Source: Pyropia haitanensis | Lineage: Eukaryota > Rhodophyta > Bangiophyceae > Bangiales > Bangiaceae | Length of the DNA stretch: 64,000 nt | Reading direction: 5' to 3' | Assembly (NCBI GenBank): GCA_008729055.1 | Contig: SDUX01000005.1 | Coordinates: 2,318,988-2,382,987, forward strand | Shown here: positions 11,024 to 19,073 of the stretch, one piece after another | How the letters are laid out: each line of letters opens with the position of its first letter | How positions within the stretch are numbered: the first letter of the stretch is position 1 | The notes under the pieces: model-generated | The model's input: only the letters and a program-made list of their open reading frames with translations | Databases searched by the model: none | What the model was told of the DNA's origin: nothing | Program-made: the position numbers and the translations under genes

Positions 11024-11037
11024 CTGGGCCCATAACC
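11024..11037 (-). other. Primer-binding site complementary to the initiator-Met tRNA anticodon arm
   Basis: The minus-strand sequence GGTTATGGGCCCAG immediately follows the LTR end. Its complement, CTGGGCCCATAACC, equals the anticodon stem-loop of eukaryotic initiator methionine tRNA (loop with CAT). Drosophila copia uses a cleaved half of this tRNA as primer, so the same mechanism is inferred here. The second copia element has the identical word at 42071. Confidence 0.75.
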
Positions 11038-11487
11038 TGTCCAAAGAAAACGTGTTTATCGTTGCCAGTGGTGAGGAACGTCCCCCCGAGGGCGCAGCTC
11101 CGGTCGCGCTCTCCCCGCTCTTATCCCCCCGAGTGGCCGGGCCCGAGAGCACGGCGCGCCGCGCACCCGCTCGTGCAGGCGCGTCACAGACACGGCCAGG
11201 GGCCGCCGCACCACCGTTGTTGCCAGGCACGGGCGGATAGCCCACGCCCCCCTCCGCGCCCCCCCCCCTCGCCACCCCCTTGCGCCGCACGGCGCCGCAC
11301 GCCAGCGCAGTCGCGCTGGCGAGTGCGTGTTGCCGAGTGTGTCAGGTTGGCCCCGACACCCCCCCCACCTCAAAGCACCGACGCGAGAAATAAAAGCAAA
11401 CACAAAAAAAAAAAAAACGCAATCAATCGATCACATGCGGACACGAATATCGCGGGGCGGTGCTCGGCCGCCCACTGTCCGCCAACA
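11038..11487 (-). repeat. 5' LTR of copia-1
   Basis: On the minus strand the LTR starts TGTTGGCGGACAG at 11487 and ends in ...TTTGGACA at 11038, directly followed by the primer-binding site. Its length is 450 bp. The boundaries rest on TG/CA ends, the adjacent primer site and the repeated first 18-19 bases at the 3' end of the element. Confidence 0.7.
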
Positions 11488-11812
11488 GCTCGTTCCCCCC
11501 GCGCAGCAGATCTACCACGAAAGCTGTTAATTTTACGTCGTTATACTATGTATAAGGGCGGCAGCTCCTTACATCGTATGTAGCGGGCGCTGATATCGGT
11601 CGCCTTATATCCGTACGAGACTCAATCCAAGAACGATTCTATTTAATATCAGTATTCAAGACAACTGCACGTATCCGTCTGAGAGCACGTCCACCGGTGC
11701 GCCAAAAATTCCATGGAAAACGCCATATATTTTGCATATGCATCAAGGCATGTCTACCAGTCAACTCCTGACCACGGTTCCATCACGACCTAAATCCTAC
11801 GTCAACGCACAT
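11488..11812. other. AT-richer spacer with a transposon-end-like motif
   Basis: No gene is seen. The stretch is much lower in GC than its surroundings. A 25-bp segment at 11682-11706 (AGAGCACGTCCACCGGTGCG plus CCAAA) recurs perfectly in inverted orientation at 38443-38467, and the nearby word ATGGAAAACGC (11713-11723) recurs twice next to that copy. A short palindrome TACATCGTATGTA lies at about 11570. Confidence 0.6.
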
Positions 11813-11857
11813 TGAGGCACTTCCATGAAGTCACATCCTGTCACGCAAAGTCACATC
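11813..11857. repeat. Left terminal inverted repeat of the pogo-like element
   Basis: It begins TGAGGCACTTCCATGAAGTC and ends CAAAGTCACATC. It pairs with 13811-13855 at 41 of 45 positions, with mismatches spread through the repeat. Confidence 0.9.
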
Positions 11858-11948
11858 AGGCGCAACGCCTAAATCTCCGATTGAGGGTCGTTTGGGTGCC
11901 AATCAATCACTGCAATGCATGACTGGATGATTCTGCCTATCTCTGACC

Positions 11949-13643
11949 CTACTCGGTCGCTACGGAATCGCTACTGCCTGCCTCGTCGTTGTCGTCGCTG
12001 TCACCGTCATCCACCGCGGGCCCAGGGCACACCTTGAGGTGCTCCGCCATTACCGCCACCGCCGACAGGGTCGTGGCGCACGGAGGCCACACCCAAAACG
12101 CGTCACAAGGGCACCCGGTCCACGTCTTGCCGCCGCGGTGAACCTTGTTTGCGCATGCGCGGCAGCGATGGTTCTCTCGCATCGCCGCCTTTTCAGCTTC
12201 CTTTACCTCTCGGTCTGCCTTTTTCTTGGCTCGTTCGTCGCGGCGGGCCTCATTCTCCTGCTGCTTCTTGGCCACCGCGGCCTCCGCCTTGCGGTTGCTC
12301 TCGATGAGGTAGAACGGCGAGTGAACGGCTCCCTTGTTGACCACTGCTTTGCCGTGGATGGTCCCCATTGCAGTGCTCTCAACTCTTGCCTGAGCATCTT
12401 GGATGACGAGGGCCGCTGCGTTGCGCGCAGCTTCCACAATGGTCTCCGCCCCCTCAGACATCCCCAGGTTGGCGCGGGCATTAGCCTGTGTGAGCTTGGC
12501 ATTGAAAGGCCATAAGCCGCACCGCCGGAAAGCCCCGGTTATCACCGGGCGGGAAAACGCGCGACGTTTTGCGTGGTAGGCCGCCATCAGCAACGTGTCT
12601 CGGGTGCTGGTGTTCGTCAAAATGGCGTCCATCATGGATGCCTCGTTGCGGAGGGTCGTGTCCGTCTTGAACGCTCCAAACGGGGCCGCGTCCAGTGGCT
12701 GGTTGAAGTGGCTCGAATTCTTGGGGAGTGAAAAAAGGAACAACCCCAGCCACAGGGCGTGCTCCACGATGTCGGCCCGCCGGTGGGACGCCAACTGGTC
12801 ACCAAACAGCAGAGCCGGGATGCCCGGATGGAGGTTGTTCCACACCTCTGCCACCTTGCCCAGCACGGCCTCAAAGGTGTCTGCGTCCAGGAAGCCCGTG
12901 TCATTCCAGCAATAGTAGCATAACAACGTGCCTCGAGTGATGCTGGGCGCCTGCTCCATGGCGTAGTTGACGAATTCGGCCCACCCCTTTCCTAACTGCC
13001 CCTTCAAGATGTAAACGCTCAACAGCACCCCCCCGTCAGCACTGGCAAAAAGAAGCAAGGTAGCCACAGTGTTTTGCCGCGTTGAACGCACGTTGGCCCG
13101 CTCTTTACCGGCCATCTCCACAAGAGTCAGGGTCATGTTGCCCGCGTGCTGCACCACCCGCGTCTCATCGTAATTGAATACTGCACAGTCGGGAAAGTGG
13201 TAGCGCTCGAGAAAGTGCTCGAGCTCCGTGCAGAGGTCAACAACGCCGCGAAACACTTCAGGCCCCGCCCGCTTGTCGGCCAAGGCCTTGCAGGCCCTCT
13301 TGCTCAGCTCCTTCTCGTTCCGGGAGACGAAGCGGGCCACCCACTGGGGCGACACGCGCACTCCAAACTTGCGTAGAACCAGCTGCCGCAACTGTGCCAA
13401 ACTCAGCGCCACCTTGTTAACACTGAAAGCCTGTGCCACCGAGACCAAGGTAGACTCTTGGGTGAGGGTGAGCTTGTGGCTGGCGTGGTGGCGCGTGCCC
13501 GTGCCGCGCGAGCGGTAGTAGGCGACCCGGATCGCATGTACCGTCTTGCCGCTCTGCACCGCCACGTACTCAAACGCGTCCCCCAGCGTCGAGTAACCGC
13601 GCTTGACGTCTTCAAGGAGGCTCAGTGCCTCTGCGGTGTCCAT
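11949..13643 (-). CDS. Pogo/Tigger-type DDE transposase, 564 aa, intact
   Basis: The protein has an N-terminal helix-turn-helix-like region (KLTLTQESTLVSVAQAF and LRQLVLRKFGVRVSPQWVAR), then the DDE_1 catalytic core. The three acidic motifs are FNYDETRV (about residue 165), LLFGDQLASHRR (about 285) and FNQPLDAAPFGAFK (about 320), followed by ITGAFRRCGLWPFN, the usual end of the core. The C terminus has a highly charged coiled coil (KKQQENEARRDERAKKKADR) and a cysteine/histidine cluster CRACANKVHRGG...CPCDAFWVWPPC that may bind zinc. There are no internal stops. The enzyme would bind the flanking inverted repeats and cut and paste the element. The ATG at 13643 follows an upstream region of about 170 bp that would carry the promoter. 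Confidence 0.88.
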   Translation of the reverse strand: MDTAEALSLLEDVKRGYSTLGDAFEYVAVQSGKTVHAIRVAYYRSRGTGTRHHASHKLTLTQESTLVSVAQAFSVNKVALSLAQLRQLVLRKFGVRVSPQWVARFVSRNEKELSKRACKALADKRAGPEVFRGVVDLCTELEHFLERYHFPDCAVFNYDETRVVQHAGNMTLTLVEMAGKERANVRSTRQNTVATLLLFASADGGVLLSVYILKGQLGKGWAEFVNYAMEQAPSITRGTLLCYYCWNDTGFLDADTFEAVLGKVAEVWNNLHPGIPALLFGDQLASHRRADIVEHALWLGLFLFSLPKNSSHFNQPLDAAPFGAFKTDTTLRNEASMMDAILTNTSTRDTLLMAAYHAKRRAFSRPVITGAFRRCGLWPFNAKLTQANARANLGMSEGAETIVEAARNAAALVIQDAQARVESTAMGTIHGKAVVNKGAVHSPFYLIESNRKAEAAVAKKQQENEARRDERAKKKADREVKEAEKAAMRENHRCRACANKVHRGGKTWTGCPCDAFWVWPPCATTLSAVAVMAEHLKVCPGPAVDDGDSDDNDEAGSSDSVATE

Positions 13644-13810
13644 CGTGCCCGGCCTGGAGGCCAGGTAAAGCGGGGAGGGCGGTCAATGGGGCGAGGGGGG
13701 GGAGCCCATGCAACCAGGGGGTTGCTCTCTGAAATGATGACGGCACAGGCGGTTGCAGTGATATATAGCCCGCCCAATCCGTGGCGCGAAGGCATTTGGC
13801 GGGAGCTGCG

Positions 13811-13855
13811 GATGTGACTTCGCGTGACAGGATGTGATTTTATGGAAGTGCCTCA
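13811..13855. repeat. Right terminal inverted repeat of the pogo-like element
   Basis: On the plus strand it begins GATGTGACTTCGCGTGACAG and ends GGAAGTGCCTCA, the reverse complement of the left repeat with four differences. The transposase start lies about 170 bp inside it. Confidence 0.9.
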
Positions 13856-14583
13856 TTTCTGCTGCAACTCGAACCTATTCCAGAACAATCGCGGCGAGTC
13901 GCGTGTGTCGCAGGCGGTGCCGCCGCCGTGTGGCCCTGATCTGTCCCCACCCCCCACGCGCCGCCCGGTTCCAGTTCCGCCATCAGCTGCCGGGGCCTAC
14001 CGTCCTCCCGCCCGGCAATGCGGCCACCGACCACCGTCCCTGCCCACCCCCCTCCCCCCGCGCGGCCTTCGATCGCCGTCCCCTCATCCCCGCGAGGCGC
14101 ACCGCGGTTTGGCGTGCCGTCTCCCCTCCTTCTTCCCCCCGTCGCACCGGTACCGCCATTAGACGCCGCCCTGTCACCCCCTGCCAAGATCCAGGCACAC
14201 CCGCGTGCTGGCCGCCCATCCCAGCCCCCTGTTTCCTCCTTCAAGGCTCGCTCGTGCCGGTGTTGCACCTACATCCCCCCCCCCCCCCAACCCGCGCAAC
14301 CTACCGACGGCAAGCCCCTCACCCTCGACGAGACCCGGGCCGGTGCGCGTGGCGCTCGCCCACTCCCCCCCCCACCCCCCCCCACCGGTGCGCCCTCTAC
14401 TGGTGCAGCCGCCGGCCGCCAGCCCCTCACCACGCATCAAGACCCGAGTGTGTCGGAGTGCTGCCGGGTCTGCGGCCCCCCCTCTCCATCTGTGCCGCCA
14501 TCAGCCGCTACCAAGACGCGTGTGTCTGTGTGCCGCCCGATTAACCCGTTCCCCTCCCCCCCCTTCCCGACAAGGACGCTGTC
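13856..14583. other. C-rich low-complexity stretch between two DNA transposons
   Basis: Pyrimidine-rich sequence with runs of C on the plus strand. The open frames here are Pro/Arg/Thr-rich and have no family motif. Part of it may be the left flank of the Harbinger-like element; no inverted repeats were found for that element. Confidence 0.5.
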
Positions 14584-15915
14584 GTGAGGTACCTGTTGAG
14601 CGACGCTGAGGAAGAGAGGGCGGTGGTGGAGTGCTGCGTGGCGGAGGCAGGTGCTGTACTGCGACCATCTGGTGGGGATATAAGGTGGGTGGGCAAGGTG
14701 GCCGGGTCGGCGGGAAACACTGACCGCGGGGTGAGCGCTTGGATTCGGTTCTACCTTTCTCCAACCCCTACCAACAACCGCACCCATTTCCGCACCCGAT
14801 TTCCAGTGCCTATGCGTCTGTACCGTGCTTTGGAGCGCGAGCTGCCCGTAGTGGAGCCGCTCCTTTTGCAACGAGCGGATTGCGCTGGGCGCGCTGGGCA
14901 CCCCTTGCACGTTAAAATATTGTGTGCTTTACGCCGCTAAGGGAATGGCACTTCCTTTCAGGACCTTGACGACCAGGCGTGCATGTCTGTTGAGTCGCAG
15001 CGGCAGTACTTCATGCTATTCTTGCGGGCTGTGCGTGCCCTCTGTGGCCCTCGGTACCTGAACCGCGAGCCCACTGCGTTGGAGCTGCAGCAAATCTCGG
15101 ACGCCTACGCCGACCGTGGATTTCCTGGCTGCGTTGGGTGTGTCGACTGCATGACGATCAAGTGGAAGAACTGCCCGCGTGCCTACAAAGGGCAATACCA
15201 TAACCCCAAGGACGGGAAGCTGGCGGTCCTACGATGCGAGGAGACGGCCGACAGCAACCTCTATTGCTGACACTGGCTGGCATGGCGGCCAGGGACGAAC
15301 AACGACGTCACTGTGCTGGACAACAGCCCCCTCTTTATGGACATCTTGTCGGGCCGCCGGACGATGCTGCTTCCGAACGGGTATACTCTGGGCGGTGTCA
15401 CACGTCATTGGTTGTTGTATCTGCTGGGGGACTCGGCGTACCCCCGCTGGGCCATTTTCTACCGCCCAACTGCTGCGCCGTTGACTGAGAAGGAGACGTA
15501 TCCGGGACAGACACAGGTGACCGTACGCAAGGACGTGAAAAGGCTGTTTGGGTGCTTGCAGGGGCGCTTCCACATACTGCGTCGGAAGAGGAAGGAGTGG
15601 AAAGACGAGACCATTGTTCTCATTGCTGACGTGTGTGTTATTCTACATAACATGATAGTGAGGATGTGGCAGAGTGGAAAGCTGGAGGAAGAGGCTGGGG
15701 ACAGCGGGGGGGCCCACCTGGTGGAGGAGTTTTGTATGGACGCGCCAGCGGAGGTAGCAGCTGACCAATCACCTGCCCCTGTGCAACTGCCAGTCCCTGC
15801 GGTTGGTCTGGTCGCGCTCCTGCAGCGCAGTCGTGCTGTCATGAGCGAGAGTGCTTACATTGCTTTGACGACGGCGATGTCTGACCACGTGTGGAGCCTG
15901 CGTGGGGAAGAATAA
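14584..15915 (+). pseudogene. PIF/Harbinger transposase (plant-transposase type), two nonsense codons
   Basis: A single plus-strand frame encodes a Harbinger nuclease, broken by TAA at 14938-14940 and TGA at 15268-15270. The N-terminal part has RTRFPVPMRLYRALERE, as in plant and oomycete Harbinger proteins; then GNGTSFQDLDDQACMS, RYLNREPTALELQQI, and the catalytic core FPGCVGCVDCMTIKWKNCP (first Asp), RPGTNNDVTVLD (second Asp region), YLLGDSAYPRWAIF (Asp) and VRKDVKRLFGCLQGRFHIL (Glu/Asp region), ending ILHNMIVRMW. TGA sits where the family has Trp (LYIWHW), and TAA where Leu is usual, so each is explained by one base change. AATAAA lies at the 3' end (about 15911). The codon at 14584 is GTG, so the true start is unknown. 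Confidence 0.85.
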
Positions 15916-16095
15916 ATAATACCTGTTACTTCTTGTGGCTGGAAGCTGTAATGCAGAGCATAACAGAGGGCCCAGTGAAGTGTCAGCTCAAGCGCATGAT
16001 GTGGGCGTCACCCCCGCCGCCAGCCATAGTGGAAAAAATGTGAAGGCGGCGGCAGTGTGCGCGTATGCAGGGGGGATTGGCGAGTTGGACCTGGC

Positions 16096-16955
16096 TGTAA
16101 GGATATGCCCCTTAAATCCCCAAGACTGGAGCCTAGGGGATAAGGACTGGGGCCTCTCCTTCCCTGTCCTTCTCAGCCAACTCCTTCCAAGACGCATCAA
16201 CTCCAAAGTAATCTGGGGCATGCCGCGGTGTCCGTCCGATAATCTACTACTAACGGACGGTCAGCACGGGAGCCGCGGATTGGCTAACCGACACTACCCT
16301 GACTCATCTGCCGACGGGTACAGTCTCCAACGGATCAACGGACTAACGGACCAAAAGACGAGCCACATCTCTGACGCGTCAGCAAGCCGGAACAATCTCC
16401 CCGTGGACCAATGGGAGCGACAAGACTTGCTGACCCACGGGAGATATTCGACCCGAAGACTGGCGTCTGCTTACACGCCTCTGAGGCTTTTCGGGTCGAA
16501 TGGCGCGTGGGGCCAGCCGCGCGGCGCTACGAGCGCCGCACACCGTCCCCCCCCGTTTGGGGCTTTCTGGTGGGGCGCCTTGGGGCGCACACGCCCACCC
16601 TTGCTTTGTTCTGAGAGCCCATGCTTTGTTTTGAGAGCTTTGGTGCCGTCCACCGGCACGACGGGCAACCGCATGCTTTGGGGCACCTTGGGTGCCCCCC
16701 TGGGGGTATATAATGCGTGAGTGTGGGCGCCACCGGGAGAGACCTCGGGGGGACAACCACAGACAGAGACAAAGACCTCCTGTACCTTCGACCCCCTCGA
16801 CCCTCACCGACGTCACGCCCATCCTCTTCCCCACCCCCATCACCGTCATCCCACCCGTCACCTTCCCCGCGCCCGGCATCCTCATTGGCTTGCACGGGTT
16901 GCTGACACCGGCACCAGTACGTTGAGGGCTGCCCGTGTGTGGGTGGTGCCTCACA
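16096..16955 (+). repeat. 5' LTR of the gypsy element
   Basis: It starts TGTAAGGATATGCCCC and ends GGTGGTGCCTCACA. Length is 860 bp. A TATA box lies at 16707-16713. Just upstream of it GGGCACCTTGGGTGCCC can fold into a hairpin, and TGCTTTGTTYTGAGAG occurs twice in tandem. Confidence 0.95.
16707..16713 (+). promoter_or_regulatory. TATA box of the LTR promoter
   Basis: TATATAA within GGGGGTATATAATGCG lies about 250 bp before the LTR end, the usual place for the U3/R promoter. The same sequence is at 23212-23218 in the 3' LTR. Confidence 0.7.
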
Positions 16956-16957
16956 TG

Positions 16958-16975
16958 TGGTAGCTTCAGATAGTT
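16958..16975 (+). other. Probable primer-binding site of the gypsy element
   Basis: TGGTAGCTTCAGATAGTT begins two bases after the LTR end and starts with TGG, the complement of a tRNA CCA tail. The matching tRNA is not recognised; it is not the initiator-Met sequence. The word recurs on the minus strand near 6700. Confidence 0.5.
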
Positions 16976-17032
16976 TGACTTCCTCTTGGCGGTGACGTTG
17001 CGATTCCGTCCTGGATTTGGCCCTCCCTGTGT

Positions 17033-17830
17033 TTGTGCACTCGTGCTGCCCCCTGTGTTCGGCGTGCCTCGGGCATTGTAATACGAACGCAGCGGGTTCC
17101 ACGAATCACACCGAAAGAACACTGCCCTGACACTGCCCTGGTGGCCCCTGTCACGGTTTTTTTCTTTTGGTCGACTGATTGTCGAAACCCAGTGAGTGCC
17201 AAATCAGGTTCGGAATTTTCTTCCTCGGCGTTGGCGGACGCCCCGACTTCCTCGGCGGCGACGGCGCGCCCCCCGACGGCGCGCGGCACCCCGGCGGCGC
17301 GCGGCACCGCGGCGGCGCGCGACACCGCGGCGGCACGTGGCACCCCGGCGGGCGCATCCACGTCATCCTCTGTGGCGGCGACGGCCGCATCGGCGGCGCC
17401 AGCCGCATCCAAGCCCCCCCTCTCGCGCAAGGGTAAGGGCCCGGCCACGTCAGGCCCGGCGGTCCCAGCCAACCGGCGCCTGCTGCTGCCCGCGCAGGAT
17501 CCGGCCCGGCGCTACATCGCGCCGCCGGCCCCACGAATCGGCCACATCCGACCGACGACCGCGCGCGCAGCAGAGCAGCGAGAGCAGCGCCGGATCGCCA
17601 AGACCATCCCCAAGGGCAAATAAGTTTGCAAGCCGTGCGGTGTGCGTTGCAACAGCCTGACAGTGCTGCGCGACCATCGCTGGTCGCGGCGCCACCGCAA
17701 TACGGTCAACCGTCCAGCGACCCGCCCTCGTTGCGACGTGTGCGATCGCGAATTTGAGACGGTCGAGCACTTCGAACGCCACCAGCGTGGCAAGGATCAC
17801 CACCGCACGCTGGCGCGCCGCACCGACTGA
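17033..17830 (+). pseudogene. Extra frame ahead of gag: Ala/Thr-rich protein with two C2H2 zinc fingers
   Basis: Between the 5' LTR and gag one frame encodes an Ala/Thr/Ser-rich N-terminal region with repeated ARGTPAARGTAAARDTAAA-type units (about 17270-17350), then basic sequence. After an in-frame TAA at 17621-17623 it continues with two adjacent C2H2 fingers: CKPCGVRCNSLTVLRDHRWSRRH and CDVCDREFETVEHFERHQRG ending KDHH. The fingers suggest nucleic-acid binding. The TAA could be a single-base change in an otherwise continuous gene, or the finger part could be expressed separately. No ATG is seen at the start. Such a gene is not part of the usual gag-pol set. Confidence 0.6.
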
Positions 17831-18194
17831 CACCTCGCAACACCCCCCAGGATCTGTGCAAGAGACGCGATTTTCCCCCTTTGATCCCCCCGCGTGGAAA
17901 TCCGGCACGACCCGACTCGGGCCCGTGCGCGGCGGCCGGCGGGAAAATCCGATTGCGTGATTTGAGTCTTCGAATTCTGCTTCATCGCATCGCTTGTGAC
18001 CCATCAAATAGTGTTGTCCATCTTTGGAAACGTGGTAGCCACGACGGCCACGCTTGTCCAGAGCTAGTGCAGCACTATTTTGCTTGGTCAAATTAACTTG
18101 CACATCTTGTAAGACTTGCCCCGTGCTCTGCCGGAGTAAGTCAAACCGGATCTGTTGGGTTAATTTGATTGTTGCGGACCTCACCCAGGACGCA

Positions 18195-19073
18195 ATGGAC
18201 CCCCCGAATCCTGCGACTGTAAGCCCGATTAATCCGGGAACGGCCTCAACCGCACCCTCCGCGGAGTCATGGAATCAACTTACAGCGTTCGTCTCGCAGA
18301 TGAGCGCCGAGCTCGAGGCTCATAAGGTTGAATTGGCGGACGCCAAGAAACAGCTGTCCGACGCCAAGGCTAAGGCCTCGAGTGGAGGCGCGACGACTGC
18401 GAGGCCGAATAAGCCCGCACTGTTCTCTGGCAAGCCCGGGACAATTGAAGCATGGTGCTCGCACATGGACTCATATGTGCGACTGACTGACCCTGACGAA
18501 GCGTGTCGGATCGCCTGCACCTACCTGGACGGTGAAGCGTTCACCTGGTGGCATACCTACAGTCGGACGACGGCGGTCCCCGACTGGGCTACCTTTCGGG
18601 CTGCGCTCATCCGTCGCTTCAGCCCTCTGAACAAGACGCAGGCGGCGCGGGACAAGCTGCACTCATGGCGCCAAATCAAGGACGTCGGGACGTTCAACAG
18701 GACTTTCCTGAGCGTCCTCTTGGACATCCCGGACATCACCGAAGCGGAAAAGATCGACCGCTATAGCCGAGGCCTGAAGCGCGACATCTGGCAGGCACTG
18801 TGCCTCAAGACGTACACCGATCTTGAATCACTGATGACGGACGCCCTGCGCGTGGAAGCGGCCAAGGCTGGAGTGTCCCGTATCACCAGCAATGTTAACA
18901 GCACTTCTGGCAAGCCACCGACGATGGGCGTTGTCCCGATGGACATTTCCAGCATCAAGATTGAAAAGCTGACGCCAGACGAACGCCAGCGCTGCATGCG
19001 CGAGGGTCTCTGCCTTCGCTGTCGCGAGAAAGGACACATGGCTAAGGACTGCCCAAAAGGCCAGCGGAACTGA
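18195..19073 (+). CDS. gag: Gypsy Gag
   Basis: The likely start is the ATG at 18195 ([10 protein letters not shown]); upstream codons are open but unlike Gag. The protein has a coiled coil ([19 protein letters not shown]), then the retrotransposon Gag core including [33 protein letters not shown] and [22 protein letters not shown], and ends in a CCHC knuckle ([14 protein letters not shown]). Length about 292 residues is normal. The reading frame ends at TGA 19071-19073. Pol lies in the -1 frame and overlaps the end of gag, so Pol is expected to be made by frameshifting. Confidence 0.9.
   Translation: MDPPNPATVSPINPGTASTAPSAESWNQLTAFVSQMSAELEAHKVELADAKKQLSDAKAKASSGGATTARPNKPALFSGKPGTIEAWCSHMDSYVRLTDPDEACRIACTYLDGEAFTWWHTYSRTTAVPDWATFRAALIRRFSPLNKTQAARDKLHSWRQIKDVGTFNRTFLSVLLDIPDITEAEKIDRYSRGLKRDIWQALCLKTYTDLESLMTDALRVEAAKAGVSRITSNVNSTSGKPPTMGVVPMDISSIKIEKLTPDERQRCMREGLCLRCREKGHMAKDCPKGQRN
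19052..19058 (+). promoter_or_regulatory. Candidate -1 ribosomal frameshift site
   Basis: CCCAAAA is read C CCA AAA in the gag frame, the X XXY YYZ pattern of -1 slippery sites. It is 13 bases before the gag stop, and the -1 frame is open from here straight into pol. A downstream pseudoknot was not assessed. Confidence 0.55.

Larger units (their letters stand above)
6739..11487 (-). mobile_element. Ty1/copia LTR retrotransposon (copia-1), minus strand, damaged
   Basis: The element runs from a 5' LTR at 11038-11487 through a primer site and a single gag-pol frame to a polypurine stretch at 6757-6765 and the start of a 3' LTR at 6756. Both LTRs begin TGTTGGCGGACAGTGGGC on the minus strand, but the 3' copy matches for only about 19 bases (6738-6756) before unrelated sequence takes over, so the 3' LTR is truncated or replaced. 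Domain order protease-integrase-RT-RNase H defines the copia superfamily. A second, shorter relative lies at 41751-43580. Confidence 0.85.
11813..13855 (-). mobile_element. Pogo-like (Tc1/mariner) DNA transposon with 45-bp terminal inverted repeats
   Basis: A transposase gene is flanked by inverted repeats at 11813-11857 and 13811-13855 that match at 41 of 45 positions; both begin TGAGGCACTTCCAT. The 2043-bp length with a single transposase is typical of the superfamily. The expected TA target duplication is not evident: the outer neighbours are ...ACAT on the left and TTT... on the right, so the exact outer boundary or the insertion chemistry is uncertain. Intact ends and an intact gene suggest recent activity. 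Confidence 0.85.

Noticed and set aside
11809..13859. TA target duplication for the pogo-like element
   Set aside because: The bases next to the inverted repeats are AT on the left and TT on the right, so a TA duplication cannot be claimed.
14938..15270. Recoded stop codons or a variant genetic code
   Set aside because: TAA, TAG and TGA all occur as interruptions in transposon genes, while other genes (gypsy pol, pogo transposase, recombinase) use them as normal ends. Ordinary decay explains them better.
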